This document shows, one piece after another, positions 34,865 through 45,399 of a stretch of DNA of 64,000 nucleotides; the stretch's first letter is position 1, and every line of letters starts with the position of its first letter. The notes beneath the pieces are model-generated. The model had not been told where the DNA came from and did not search any database. It was given only the letters and a program-made list of their open reading frames with translations. The stretch spans positions 31,437,001 to 31,501,000 of the forward strand of contig JBAIAC010000004.1 of assembly GCA_037349315.1 (NCBI GenBank). The letters run 5' to 3'. This DNA comes from Chelydra serpentina. Taxonomy: Eukaryota; Chordata; Testudines; Chelydridae. The position numbers were made by a program, and so were the translations under genes.

Positions 34865-35045
34865 ACCACGGGTCTGGGAGTTGGGATGCCTGGGTTATAT
34901 TTTTGGATGTGCCACTGATCTAATTCTAACCTTGGATAAGTCACTTAACATCTGTCTTGATTTTACTCACTTATAATATGGATGTAATGGTACTTAACTG
35001 TAAAAGTGCTTTGAAGTCCTCTGATAAAAGGCAATATATAAATGA
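34865..35045 (+). mobile_element. MIR-type SINE
   Basis: Blocks in MIR order: GGGATGCCTGGGTTATA, TGCCACTGATCTAATTC, CTTGGATAAGTCACTTAAC and ATGGTACTTAACTGTAAAAG, ending in GCTTTGAAGTCC...GGCAATATATAAATG. Confidence 0.8.
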
Positions 35046-35049
35046 ACAC

Positions 35050-37239
35050 AGATACACTATCAGGACTATTCTGTAGTAATGAAGAGGGCCCTTGTAATTG
35101 ATTGTACTGTGTAAACATTTCTCTTTGAAAAGAAGCTCAGATTAACTAAACGTAACTATAAACTGATAGAATCTTCTCATTTTTTATTGCAGAATTATTT
35201 CTCCATAAAAATAAGACTTATTTTAGTTTCTGTAGAATCTGGAAGACAAACTTTTAATGTTAGAGACTACGTATTTTCAGGCTTCATTCAGCTAGTACAG
35301 CTAGACTTGGATAGAGGGAATTTCTGGTAAATGAGCAGCACAGACAGTACTAAGTGAGTTTCTGCCTTTGGCAACACTATTGTGATGTCATTATGGGCCA
35401 GATTCTACCGCAGTTTTACTGAGTAGTATTTTACCCAGTAAGGAGTATTACTACTATCAGTGGTACCAATCAGAGCAAGGTACTAGTCAGCATAAAGATT
35501 TTAGAACCAGATTCTGTATAAAGGAGCCCGCTTTGCTTACTTCATTGGTCAGGTGTGGTTTTAAATGACAATAGTAGCCATGCCAGTATAGTGAAGGTTG
35601 CAAATCACACTGTGTTAAAATATCGCTTCTTCATTTTCATAAACATACATTTTGGGCTAAACTTTTCCGTAATTAGGTTTTGGTGATAAAGTTGGTAATA
35701 TTTGAGCAAAGCCCCTCCAGCTATTAAATGAGTTATAGAAATGTGTGGGTGAGTGAGGAGGATGACACACAGTGTGAGTAGATTTTTCTTTAAACTTCTC
35801 TTGAACATGATTGTCAAAAAGTGAAGTTTAAAAGTTGAACCTTGGCCCTGGAAGAGTGCCTTTGCTTGGCTTATCGGGGGGGAGGGGAAGAATGTATTGT
35901 AGATTCAAGTTGGGAGGTGAGCATTTAAAGACAGATGGCCTTGCATGTTCAATTTGATAAGTAGGAAATTCAGTCCTCCGGCCCACTTATTATTCCCCTA
36001 ACTGAGTGGTGTGTTTTAATGTTTAAAGTGGTCTAAGGCTTTAGGTTATGTTTGAAATACTTTTTACTTTGCTATTTTTTAAACCAGTTAGGGTCTGGAG
36101 AGCTGGCCATGGGTTTGGGAGGCTCCTGTGCTGCTGTAGGGACTCTTAAACTGTGCCCTTTTAAAGGTATGTTTGTGTAATAATGTGAATAGCCTTCAAT
36201 GCTAATTGATTCTAGGCACCCATTAGCTAAAGGGTTTCTGTTAAGGCTAATGAGTATGTAGTTTATTTACTAAGGTCCAGATTGTTCCCCTACCCATGTA
36301 GGGGGGGCGGGGGGAAGAAACCCATGTAGGGAGGAGGAAACTCCCAGGTTCACATTGTAGAACTTCCATCACATTGTTGTATGGGATGTGGCTTCTCTTC
36401 CTTTCCCACCTCAAAGCTGTGGCTCTTGGAGGCTGTCTGCTTGCAACCCAAGGCCACGATGCAGGGGCCCTGTGTCTATATGCTGTCTTCTTGCTCCTCT
36501 GGCTCTCTTTATCCCCTGTTGGTAACGCTGGAATGGAGTTATCCTCTCCCCCAGGAGTCCTCTGTAGGTGGAGAAAGAGGGTGTGCCAAAGTTAACACAA
36601 ACTGAGACCCTTAACTTTTCAGGTTTTCTACTGACTTCCAGGTAGTATGTAGCATCCCTGTCTCGGGCCGACTTGCCCCTCCCTCTTCTGGTGCTGATCT
36701 GCTTTTGCAGGGACAAGTGAGGAACAATGTTTCCCCCCTTCTAACTGCCTTACCCTCTTTCCCCTTTGCCAGTTTTTCATCCCCGTTTTGACTGGAGAGG
36801 ACACATTTTGGCTGTTTTAACAGGCTCCAGTCAGATTGGCTATATTAAGATTAAGTTGAAGAACTGAAGAATTTTCTTTCATTTGGGTGGGGATGGGGGA
36901 TACTAATTGATCAAGTGCTTTAAAATGTAATGTTTTGATTCCATAATTTACAGGATGAGACTGAATCTTAATACAGAATAAAATGATTGGATAAGGAGGT
37001 TCCCCAATCTAGTGCGCTTACCTGTTTGGTGGGGAGATTTTGGATTCTTCTGGAGTGCCATAGCAAATGACTTGTAGTTTTTTCACAGAAAAGAGCACGT
37101 AATTAAGGAGCACCCACTGTTTGGTAAAAGAAGAATTACATGGAGTAGGGCTGCTTGGTAAGTAAAACTCCTATTTAAGTGAAGCAAGTTCTTTGTTTGG
37201 CCCTCAGTTGGAGAAGCACACTAATGAATGTCTAAGTTC
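35050..37239. other. Intron, no gene seen
   Basis: No exon or recognisable repeat. A G run lies at 36301-36315. Overlapping 73-101-codon frames near 36374-36716 on both strands show no domains. Confidence 0.5.
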
Positions 37240-37242
37240 TAA
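37240..37242. repeat. Harbinger target-site duplication, left copy
   Basis: TAA immediately outside the left terminal repeat; its partner is at 42334-42336. Confidence 0.9.
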
Positions 37243-37679
37243 GGGTACGTCTACACTACAGAATTAGGTCGAAATTATAGAAGTCGATTGTGTGTGTCCC
37301 CACTAAAGAGCATTAAGACCATGAGGTCGACGTACTGTGTCCACAGTATCGGGGCTAGCATCGACTTTCGGAGCGTTGCATTGCGGGTAGCTATCCCAGA
37401 GTTCCCGCAGTCTCCGCCGCCCGTTGGAATTCTGGGTTGCGATCCCAAAGCCTGATGGGGCAGAAAACATTGTTGCTGGTGGTTCTGGGTACATGTCGTC
37501 AAGCCATCAAACATCCCTCCCTCCGTGAAAGCAATCTTTTTCGCGCCTTTTTTCCGGGGTTTATGGTGATTCCGGGTTTGCTACGGCAAGCATGGAGCCT
37601 GCTCAGCTCACAATTACCGTAATCTCCAGCGTACGCCTGGACATTAGGTCTAGTGGGGATTCAGTCGCACTGTAATACG

Positions 37680-37757
37680 AGCAGAGGGATAGCTCAGCGT
37701 TCTGAGCGTTGGCCCGCTAAACCCGGGGTTGCGAGTTCAATCCTTGAGGAGGCCATT
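37680..37757 (+). repeat. tRNA-like SINE-head sequence, copy 1, inside Harbinger
   Basis: AGGGATAGCTCAGCG (A-box region), GTTGGCCCGCTAAACC, GCGAGTTCAATCC (B box) and CTTGAGGAGGCCATT match the head of the turtle SINE at 20896-21067 through the first bases after the tRNA part. There is no CR1 tail. Acceptor-stem pairing is poor, so it is not a functional tRNA gene, but the Pol III boxes look well kept. Confidence 0.8.
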
Positions 37758-37788
37758 CCGCCTGAGGCTGGTAGTCGCGGGACTACAC

Positions 37789-38222
37789 AGCTCCTTGCCT
37801 TCTAGCAGCAGATGGTGCTATATGCCATACATGGTCGTAGTCACGGGACTACACAGCAGAAGCTCCTTGCCTTCTAGCTGCAGATCGTACAATATGCTTG
37901 AAATTCATGTGCTCCTGGCCGGCGGCCTATGGTGCGGCTGGCCGGGGGTGCTTGGACATAAATGGAAGTGACCAGAGTGACTCTGGTTGTTCTCTTTTTT
38001 ACGTTTTGTTTAAGGGAGATTTAGTACTGCCTAGAACACAGGCAGAGGGATAGCTCAGCGGTCTGAGCGTTGGCCTGCTAAACCCGGGGTTGCGAGTTCA
38101 ATCCTTGAGGGTGCCAGGAGATGATGATGGATATCAAGGATATTGTACCATCTGCTGCTAGAAGGGAAGGAGTCTAATCCTTGCTCACTGCATATTGTAC
38201 CATCTGCTGCTAGAAGGAGATG
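37789..38222. repeat. Inverted-repeat pairs in the Harbinger left region
   Basis: CTCCTTGCCTTCTAGCAGC at about 37791 and a variant at 37862 are inverted relative to CTGCTGCTAGAAGG at about 38153 and 38205, and CATATTGTACCATCTGC wording is likewise shared in opposite orientation. Two left units and two right units can therefore pair around tRNA-like copy 2. Confidence 0.75.
38041..38114 (+). repeat. tRNA-like SINE-head sequence, copy 2, inside Harbinger
   Basis: It is nearly identical to copy 1 (AGGGATAGCTCAGCGG, GTTGGCCTGCTAAACC, GCGAGTTCAATCC), in the same orientation about 360 bp downstream. It also lacks a SINE tail. It lies upstream of the transposase gene. Confidence 0.8.
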
Positions 38223-38388
38223 AGCCTAACCCTTGCTCCCCCCTCCCTCCATGAAAGCAACTGAGGGGGGAGCCAAAAATCCTTTCGCGCCTTTTTTCAT
38301 GCGGGCGCCATATTGTTGACACCATTGTTATCCACCCGCCGCTTCTGCTCCCACTCTGCTGTGCTGCAAACAGCATACCAGGGAAAGC

Positions 38389-39684
38389 ATGGAGCACGAT
38401 CAGATCACCGCAGCTGTTATCGCCGTTATGAACACCACGCGCATTGTCCAGGAGTATATGGAGAACGAGAACCAGGAGCTGCTACAGCTACAGCAGGCGA
38501 GGAGGCGACAGCAGCGCCCTGAGGACAGTGATGAGGACATGGACACAGACCTCTCTCAAAAAAGGTCCCCCCGCAAGGTGGACATCATGGTGGTAATGGG
38601 GCTTGTTGATACAGTGGAACGCCGATACTGGGCCCGGGAAACAAGCACAGACTGGTGGGACCACATAGTGCTGCAGGTCTGGGATGAATCCCAGTGGCTG
38701 CGAAACTTTCGCATGCGTAAGGGCACTTTCATGGAACTTTGTGAGTTGCTTTCCCCTGCCCTGAAGCGCCAGAACACCAAGATGAGAGCAGCCCTCACAG
38801 TAGAGAAGCGACTGGTGGTAGCCCTGTGAAAGCTTGCAATGCCAGACAGCTACCGGTCAGTCACGAATCAATTCAGAGTGGGAAAATCTACAGTGGGGGC
38901 AGTTGTGATGCAAGTAGCCAGGGCGATCACGGAGCTGCTGGTACCAAGGGTTGTGAGTCTGGGAAATGTGCAGCTCATACTGGATGGCTTTGCAGCAATG
39001 GGGTTCCCGAACTGTGGTGGGGCGATAGACGGAACCCATAGCCCTGTCTTGGCACCGGACCACCAAGCCAGCGAGTACATAAACCGAAAGGGTTACTTTT
39101 CAATAGTGCTGCAAGCACTGGTGGATCATAAGGGACGTTTCACCAACATCAACGTGGGATGGCCGGGAAAGGTACATGACGCTCGCATCTTCAGGAACTC
39201 TGGTCTGTTTCGGCTGCTGCAGCAAGGGACTTTCTTCCCAGACCAGAAAATAACCATTGGGGATGTTGAGATGCCTATAGTAATCCTTGGGGACCCAGCC
39301 TACCCCTTAATGCCATGGCTCATGAAGCCATACACAGGTAGCCTGGACAGTAGTCAGGACCTTTTCAACTATAGACTGAGCAAGTGCAGAATGGTGGTGG
39401 AATGTGCATTTGGGCATTTAAAAGCTCGCTGGTGCAGTTTATTGACTAGGTTAGATCTCAGCGAAACCAATATTTCCATTATTATTACTGCTTGCTGTGC
39501 GCTCCACAATATCTGTGAGAGTAAGGGGGAGACGTTTATGGCGGGGTGGGAGGTTGAGGCAAATCACCTGGCCGCTGGTTATGCGCAGCCAGACACCAGG
39601 GCTATTACAAGAGTGCAGCAGGGTGCGTTGTGCATCAGGGAAGCTTTGAAAACCAGTTTCATGAATGGCCAGGATGCTGTGTGA
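38389..39684 (+). pseudogene. Harbinger DDE transposase (HARBI1-like), one internal stop
   Basis: Harbinger transposases cut and rejoin element ends through an RNase H-like DDE fold. The frame is continuous from the ATG at 38389 to the stop at 39682-39684 (431 codons), except for one TGA at 38827-38829 (codon 147), in a context where relatives would be expected to have a tryptophan. The N-terminal part is acidic and charged (QARRRQQRPEDSDEDMD). After the stop comes an HTH-like stretch (SVTNQFRVGKSTVGAVV). The catalytic residues are present: D in GAIDGTHSPV, D in VILGDPAYPL, E in MVVECAFGHLKARW. AATAAA follows at 39792-39797. The single nonsense change and intact DDE suggest a young copy. Whether another start could express the C-terminal 281 codons is unknown. 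Domesticated relatives exist (HARBI1), but nothing here points to host use. Confidence 0.93.
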
Positions 39685-39791
39685 AAGTTCTGTTTTTCCC
39701 CAGTAATGAAAAGCCCCGCCCCTTCATTCACTCTACTTCCCTTTAACCAAACCGCCCTGTCCTCCCCCCCTCGGTCACCGCTTGCAGAGGC

Positions 39792-39797
39792 AATAAA
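39792..39797 (+). terminator. Polyadenylation signal for the Harbinger transposase
   Basis: AATAAA lies 108 bp after the transposase stop codon and is followed by a GT/T-rich stretch (GTCATTGTTGCTT). Confidence 0.75.
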
Positions 39798-39825
39798 GTC
39801 ATTGTTGCTTAAAAATCATGCATTC

Positions 39826-39831
39826 TTTATT
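39826..39831 (-). terminator. Polyadenylation signal for the Harbinger accessory gene
   Basis: TTTATT on the + strand is AATAAA on the - strand, 132 bp beyond the accessory gene's stop. It lies only about 30 bp from the transposase signal, so the two transcripts converge and may overlap. Confidence 0.7.
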
Positions 39832-39962
39832 AATTCGTAAAACAAAGAGGGGGAACTATGGGGGTAACTGCCACGGTTGCCCGGGATGGGTGATGGAGGA
39901 AGGGAAGCACCAGGATGAGTGGTGGAGGAGGGGATGAGGGAAGGACAAGGACACACAGCACT

Positions 39963-40509
39963 TTAAAACTTATTGAATGCCAGCCCTTTGTTGCTTGGAC
40001 TGTTCTCTTGGCTTGAGTGGTTGGGTGCACGGAGGCCGCCCAAACATGTTCTTGGGCGTCTCGGGGATGAGGTTATGGGACTCGGGAAGGAGGGCTGTTG
40101 GTTACACAGGGGCTGTAGTGGCGGTCTGGGCGCAGGCGGCCTTTCCTGAACCCTACACCTTTCCTCAGCCATAAGCCGGAGAATTTCCGTTTGATCCTCC
40201 AGTAGCCTCAGAATTGCATCCTGCCTTCTCTCTGCACGCTGATGCCACCTACTCTCTTCATCCCGCCGCTGTCTCTCTTCATCCCGCCAGTCATTGTCTT
40301 CAGCACGCCACCTGTCCGCGCGATCAAATTCTGCCTTCCTGGACTCCGACAGTGTCTGCCTCCACGCATTCTGCTGGGCAGTTGCAGTGTGGGAGGATTG
40401 CAAGAGCTCTGTGAACATATCATCTCGATTCCTTTTTTTTTTTTTTTACTTCTAATCTTCGCTAGTCTCTGGGACGGAGATGAAAGGGGTGGCGTTGAAA
40501 CATTTGCAG
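39963..40509 (-). pseudogene. Harbinger Myb/SANT-like accessory gene, exon 2 (frameshifted)
   Basis: The acceptor CCCGCAG ends at 40510, and the exon opens with a phase that fits exon 1 (one leftover G plus CT), giving AANVSTPPLSSPSQRLAKI. A run of 15 A (40433-40447 as T on the + strand) then shifts the frame. The expected downstream frame continues as DDMFTELLQSSHTATAQQNA and a highly charged helix-rich segment (RWRAEDNDWRDEERQRRDEE) to the stop at 39963. The charged part is probably a coiled coil for dimerisation or transposase contact. The homopolymer indel could also be a sequencing error. Confidence 0.85.
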
Positions 40510-41413
40510 CTGCGGGAGGAAACAAACGGGAGAGGAGTAGTTTAAAAGACACATATTAGAGAACAATGCTCCAAACATTACATATCACATGTGCATTTGG
40601 TCCAAGGTTGCACTTTGCCTGTTATATTGAGGGTCTGCCGGTTTGGTGTGAGAGATCACACAAGCAGGTCCGCTGGGCAACAGAATTCAGCTTGCAGGCA
40701 GCCATGGTAAGCCACAGTCTATAGGCTTCTTTAACCTTCATAACATGTGGGATTGTTTTCAAACAGCAACCCCCTCATTTCCCCTAACAAACAGCCTTTG
40801 GGCTGGCAATTTAAAACTGGTTGGCAATTGAAAAGGGAGGGGCGGCGATTTTCGGGTTAACGTGCAGCGCGAACCTAATAGACACCCCCCCTCACACACA
40901 CACAGACACACAGACACACATCCAAGATGTTTGCTGTTCCCCCTCCCCCCCACCGCGTGGGTCACAGCGGGGAAGATTTCTGTTCAGCCACAGGCAAACA
41001 GCCCAGCAGGGATGGACCCCTCTGAATACCCCCTTAATAAAATTCCCCTATTTCAACCAGGTGACCATGAATGATATCACTCTTCTGAGGATAAAGAACA
41101 GATGTTGCTTGAATGCCAGCAAACACCGGGACCATTCGCCGCCATGCTTTGCAAAGCAATGATTCCAGACTACTGGCGTGGTAGAGTGTGTTACCACGGA
41201 GCACAGGATAAGGCTGCCCTCCCCAGAAACCTTTTGCACAGGCTTTGGGAGTACATCCAGGAGATCTTTCTGGAGATGTCCCCGGAGGATTTCTGCTCCA
41301 TCCCTGAACATGTTAACAGACTTTTCCAGTAGCTGTAGCTGTACTGGCTGTGAATTAATCATTAAACACGCTTGCTTATAAAACATGTATTACTTTCACA
41401 GAGGTACACTCAC

Positions 41414-41957
41414 CAGAGGTCCCTTCTCCGACATCGAGCACGCCTTGGGTGGGTTCGTAGGGTACTGGCTCCAGGGTGACAAAGAGTTCCTGGCTGTCGG
41501 GGGAGAGGGCTTCTCCACTTCCTTGCTGTGTCTGGGCGCTATTTTGAGCATCATTATCATCATCTTCCTCTCCCCGAAAATGCTCCTCTGTGGTTTCTGA
41601 TGATCCACATACGGAGTCATACCACATGGGTGGGTCAGTGCTGGCTGCACCTCCTAGAATGGCATGCAGCTCGTCATAGAAGCGGCATGACTGGGGCTCT
41701 GACCCAGAGCGGCTGTTTGCATCTCTGTTTTTTTGGTAGGCTTGGCTGAGCTCCTTAATTTTCACGCGGCACTGTTGCGCGTCCCTGTTGTAGCCTCTGT
41801 CCTGCATGCCCTTGGAGACTTCGGCATTTGTATTGGCGTTTCTTCTTTTGAACTGTAGCTCTGCTAGCACGGTTTCGTCTCCCCATTCCGCGATCAGATC
41901 GCGTACCTCACGCTCGGTCCACACTGGAGCTCGTCTTCGGTTCTGGGACTCCATCAT
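41414..41957 (-). CDS. Harbinger Myb/SANT-like accessory protein, exon 1
   Basis: In Harbinger elements this second protein binds transposon ends and helps the transposase enter the nucleus and reach DNA. The exon starts MMESQNRRRAPVWTEREVRD and carries a trihelix/Myb-SANT-like domain at about residues 10-100 (VWTEREVRDLIAEWGDE, RDAQQCRVKIKELSQAYQK, RFYDELHAILGG), then an acidic tail (RGEEDDDNDAQNSAQTQ). The donor GTGAGT begins at 41413. Reading on without splicing would add only 12 residues before a stop. The exon gives 181 codons plus one base and is open throughout. The matching exon 2 is at 40509-39963. Confidence 0.88.
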
Positions 41958-42333
41958 GGTCTGCTGATGAGATCTGCACTCACCTGCAGCTCACCACGCT
42001 GGCCAAACAGGAAATGAAATTCAAAAGTTTGCGGGGCTTTTCCTGTCTACCTGGGCGGAGCATTCGAGCTCAGACTGCTGTCCAGAGCGGTCAAATGTTG
42101 CACTGTGGGATAGATCCAGGAGGCCCATACCGTCGAATTGCGTCCACACTAAGCCTAGTTCGAGTCGGCAATATCGATTTTTAGTGCTAATCCCCTCGTT
42201 GGGGGTGGAGTGGCGAGATCGATTTTAAGAGCCCTAGACGTCTATGTTAATGGCTTCATCGTGTGGACGGGTGCATGGATCAATCGATGTAATGCTAATA
42301 AATTCGACCTAAACTCGTAGTGTAGACCAGGGC

Positions 42334-42336
42334 TAA
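42334..42336. repeat. Harbinger target-site duplication, right copy
   Basis: TAA immediately outside the right terminal repeat; identical to 37240-37242. Confidence 0.9.
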
Positions 42337-42590
42337 GTCTTGTCTATGCTGGCGACTGGCCCCAGTTACTGTTACAGCCATCAACTGCCAGCCTCTTAGT
42401 AAAAACTCCTCATGTGGACTAGCTAAACTGTAATTCTTACCATTGTGGCTAATTGGCTTCAAGCAGGGATGAGTTGCGCTCTGGCAAATTGCTGCTTATA
42501 ACAGTCTTACCTCTCTGTGCTGGAGGTTTGCATTGATGCAGCTACACTGGTGTTTGAAATCCCCAGATAATCAAGGCCTTAGAAGGTAGT
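42337..42590. mobile_element. Possible MITE next to the Harbinger element
   Basis: GTCTTGTCTATGCTGG at the left and CCAGATAATCAAGGCCTTAG, preceded by GCAGCTACACTGGTGT, at the right hint at weak inverted ends. The ends are too diverged to prove. Confidence 0.25.
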
Positions 42591-45107
42591 CTCTGAATGG
42601 CTGAGAGAAATTTCAGTGCAAGTTTTCTGAATTGTTTTATCCCCGTCTTTGTATTCTCTTCTCCCCACACTGGGCCAGCAACCTTTCTTTCTGCAGATAA
42701 AAGGAGGGAGGCACTCTACTGTTTACTGATTTGGCACCCGCTGTCTGGAAACTGTTGGTTTAGAGCTCTGATATAGGGGAATGAAGGTCATCTTTCCTCA
42801 AATTGGCTCATAAATTGCTAGCAAACCTGCTGGTCTCTTGGTGTTCTGGAAATGATTGCTCTAAGCACACAGTTAATGTTAAAAATTAATTTTAAAAATC
42901 CCTAATTGTCTGTCTTCCCCGTTAAAATATTCAAGGTGATTAGGCAGCTCTAATATTAAAAACATGAAAAGAATATCTGCACCAGTGCTTGAGGAAAAAC
43001 TTTAGTGAGACTTCAGAGTTCATCAAGTGAAATCACTAGATAGGTTTCAAGTAGAGAAGGATTTGGAACCTGCCCTCTGGGAAACTTTGAAACAACTAAG
43101 GCTCCTGCAATAATAAAGCTTTACTGGAGGAAATGTAAAATCCCTTATCTTTGGGGAGGAACAGAAGTCATAAAACTGGAAAACAAAGTGAAACTGTTTT
43201 TGTATATTTGAATCTGCAATGTACACAATGAGTACATCTAAAAATGTGTGTGTGCAAAATATATGTCCAAATACATAAAATATTGTCAAGTTTATCCTCT
43301 CAAATATAACTCATACAAGTTAATTTGCATATTTTGGTTTGTATTAAAATTATGCCTGCTTATCATAGTGAGAGATGTGGGAAAAGTAGTGCTCCTCTAA
43401 GGAAAATTAAAGTATGCTCCATATGTCCTGAAGGAGAACTTGCTGCTTCTAAGAAGCCTGTCTGATAGGACATATTATTCAGATACAAGGCCTAATCCTT
43501 TAAGGTGCTCACTGCCCTCAACTAATGAGAATTGAGGATGCATGTCAGATCAGAGGATTAAGTCTGAACTGTAATAGATTTGTCCCTTGTCTATGAAAGA
43601 TGCCTCAATGGTGTGCTGATGGTTGCAATGTTCATTACTAAGCCTAGAACAGATCTGAAATAAGGGTGAGATCTGCTCCAGAAATGCTGCCCTCCATCTG
43701 CTATGGAAAGAGCAAAACAGGACTTCTTGCTATGTCAGTCAGGATTAAACAAAATCTGGAAGAAAAATCCTCAGGAGTACTTTTATTTTTTGATAAGCTA
43801 CATGTACTTAATAGTAATGAAATTCAGTGGAATGAGAGCTGCATATTGCTACCTTTTTTGCATCTTATTATCCAAGCCTTCTAAGAGAACCAAAAACTAA
43901 TGCAGTTATTTCCATAGCTAGCAGGAATGTCTAAAGAGCAGATTTTTTGGCTCATGTAACTCCGTCTAGGTATTACTGAGTGGGTGTGTTTTTATAATAT
44001 GGTACTAATATCCACTGTTACTTGGATTATACTGAATGACAATAGGCAACTTGATGTAATGCAGCACTCACATTTCTTCTTCTTTGACAGCCCCCAGCAG
44101 CACGTTTTGACAGTTCTCATACTCTACAGTTCTGTCATTAGTTTTTATTCTTTGGAGTGTGTTGATAGAGAAGTGTTTTGGGTAATTCTTAAAAAAAGAA
44201 ACTTTAAGGATAAAATACTATTGTTAATTAACTTTGTGTACTTTAAATTTGCAGTCCTCTTTGGCTAATCAGCTTCAGTGTCAGCCACAAATCCAGAAAC
44301 AGAGACCCACTGCAGCCTTTATGTGAATGTGCCTTTGTCTGGCTAGCTGGAAGAAAAGGGGGCAGGGTCCCTTGAAGGGCTTCTGTGCAAGAGTGAGGAG
44401 AAGGGGGAGAATTACAGGAATGGACAGGAAGAGCAGGATCCAGTTGGCCAGGTCAACATGACTGCAGTGCCATTTTTGCTGACTGGAAGAGTGGGAGGGG
44501 TGTTTATATCCCATGCAGCAAGGGAGCAGCCCTCTCTACCAGGATCAGAGTGGTATTTACACCATTAGGAAATAAGTTGACTGGGAAGCAGTGACTCTAA
44601 AAAAGGTTTGGGGAGTCAGCTGAACATGAACTCTCAGCACAGCACTGTGACTGTAAGGAGTAAAAGTGATACATGAATATTGTGGCAGCAGGGGAGTTAT
44701 ATTTAGGAGCGAATGGATTCGATGTGTATCGGTAAATATCAGTAAGGATCGATTTCACTGCAGAAAGTCATGACAAAATATTCTCATTAATGATAATCAA
44801 AATCTACAGCTAGGCAAAGTAAGAAAAATGCTGCTTGAAAACTTATTAGTGTTTTGATTTAAGGATATTTATATGTGTGTATATTTTGACATGTAATGTT
44901 GACAATTTGTGTTTTAATGGTTATATAACGCTTTCAAGTTTTGAATCTTAACAGCTACTGTAATTTCAATAATTGTCTGCTCCCCATAATTTTGCACAAC
45001 TATGAAAACTTAAATAGATAAAACAGAAAAAAATGCTTCGAAATAAACATTGATATTATTTGTGGAAATATATGTATAAAAAAATAAACAAAACCTAGTT
45101 TGTTGCT
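42591..45107. other. Intron, no gene seen
   Basis: No exon, RNA gene or clear repeat recognised. Confidence 0.5.
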
Positions 45108-45320
45108 TCTGCATTTGGCACGGTGCAGTTGCTACTGGAATACTATGTCCACTGCTGGTGTCTACGATTCAAGAAGAAGGTTGAAAAATTGGAGATGGTT
45201 CAGAGGAGATGGAGAACCACGAAAATGATTAAAGGGTTGGAAAATATGCCTTATTGTGATAGACTCAATGAGCTCAGTCTGTTTATCTTATTAAAGAGAA
45301 GGTTAAGGGGTGGTAGTGAA
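45108..45320 (+). mobile_element. CR1 ORF2 C-terminal fragment
   Basis: The frame at 45123-45347 reads LEYYVHCWCLRFKKKVEKLE and then [20 protein letters not shown], the same segment as in the other CR1 copies but more diverged. Both ends are truncated. Confidence 0.85.
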
Positions 45321-45399
45321 ATACTTGGGCCTACAAATTTACTCTAATTGTCAGGTTAACTGGAAAAGTGAGCGAAAGTTCATAAATTGTATAGGGTTC

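Larger units (their letters stand above)
37243..42333. mobile_element. PIF/Harbinger DNA transposon, nearly complete, 5.09 kb
   Basis: The left end is GGGTACGTCTACACTAC; the right end, reverse-complemented, is GCCCTGGTCTACACTAC. TAA flanks both sides (37240-37242 and 42334-42336), the expected 3-bp Harbinger target duplication. Inside are the two genes typical of the superfamily, convergent: a DDE transposase (+ strand, 38389-39684) and a Myb/SANT-like protein (- strand, two exons, 41957-39963). The left 1 kb also holds two tRNA-like sequences and inverted repeats. Each gene has one disabling change visible, so this copy cannot supply its own proteins. Confidence 0.95.

Noticed and set aside
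36374..36716. Opposed 73-101-codon open frames
   Set aside because: Short, overlapping, without domains or splice signals; likely chance in intron DNA.
37680..38114. Two functional tRNA genes
   Set aside because: Acceptor-stem and T-stem pairing are poor, and the sequences match the SINE head rather than a tRNA gene.
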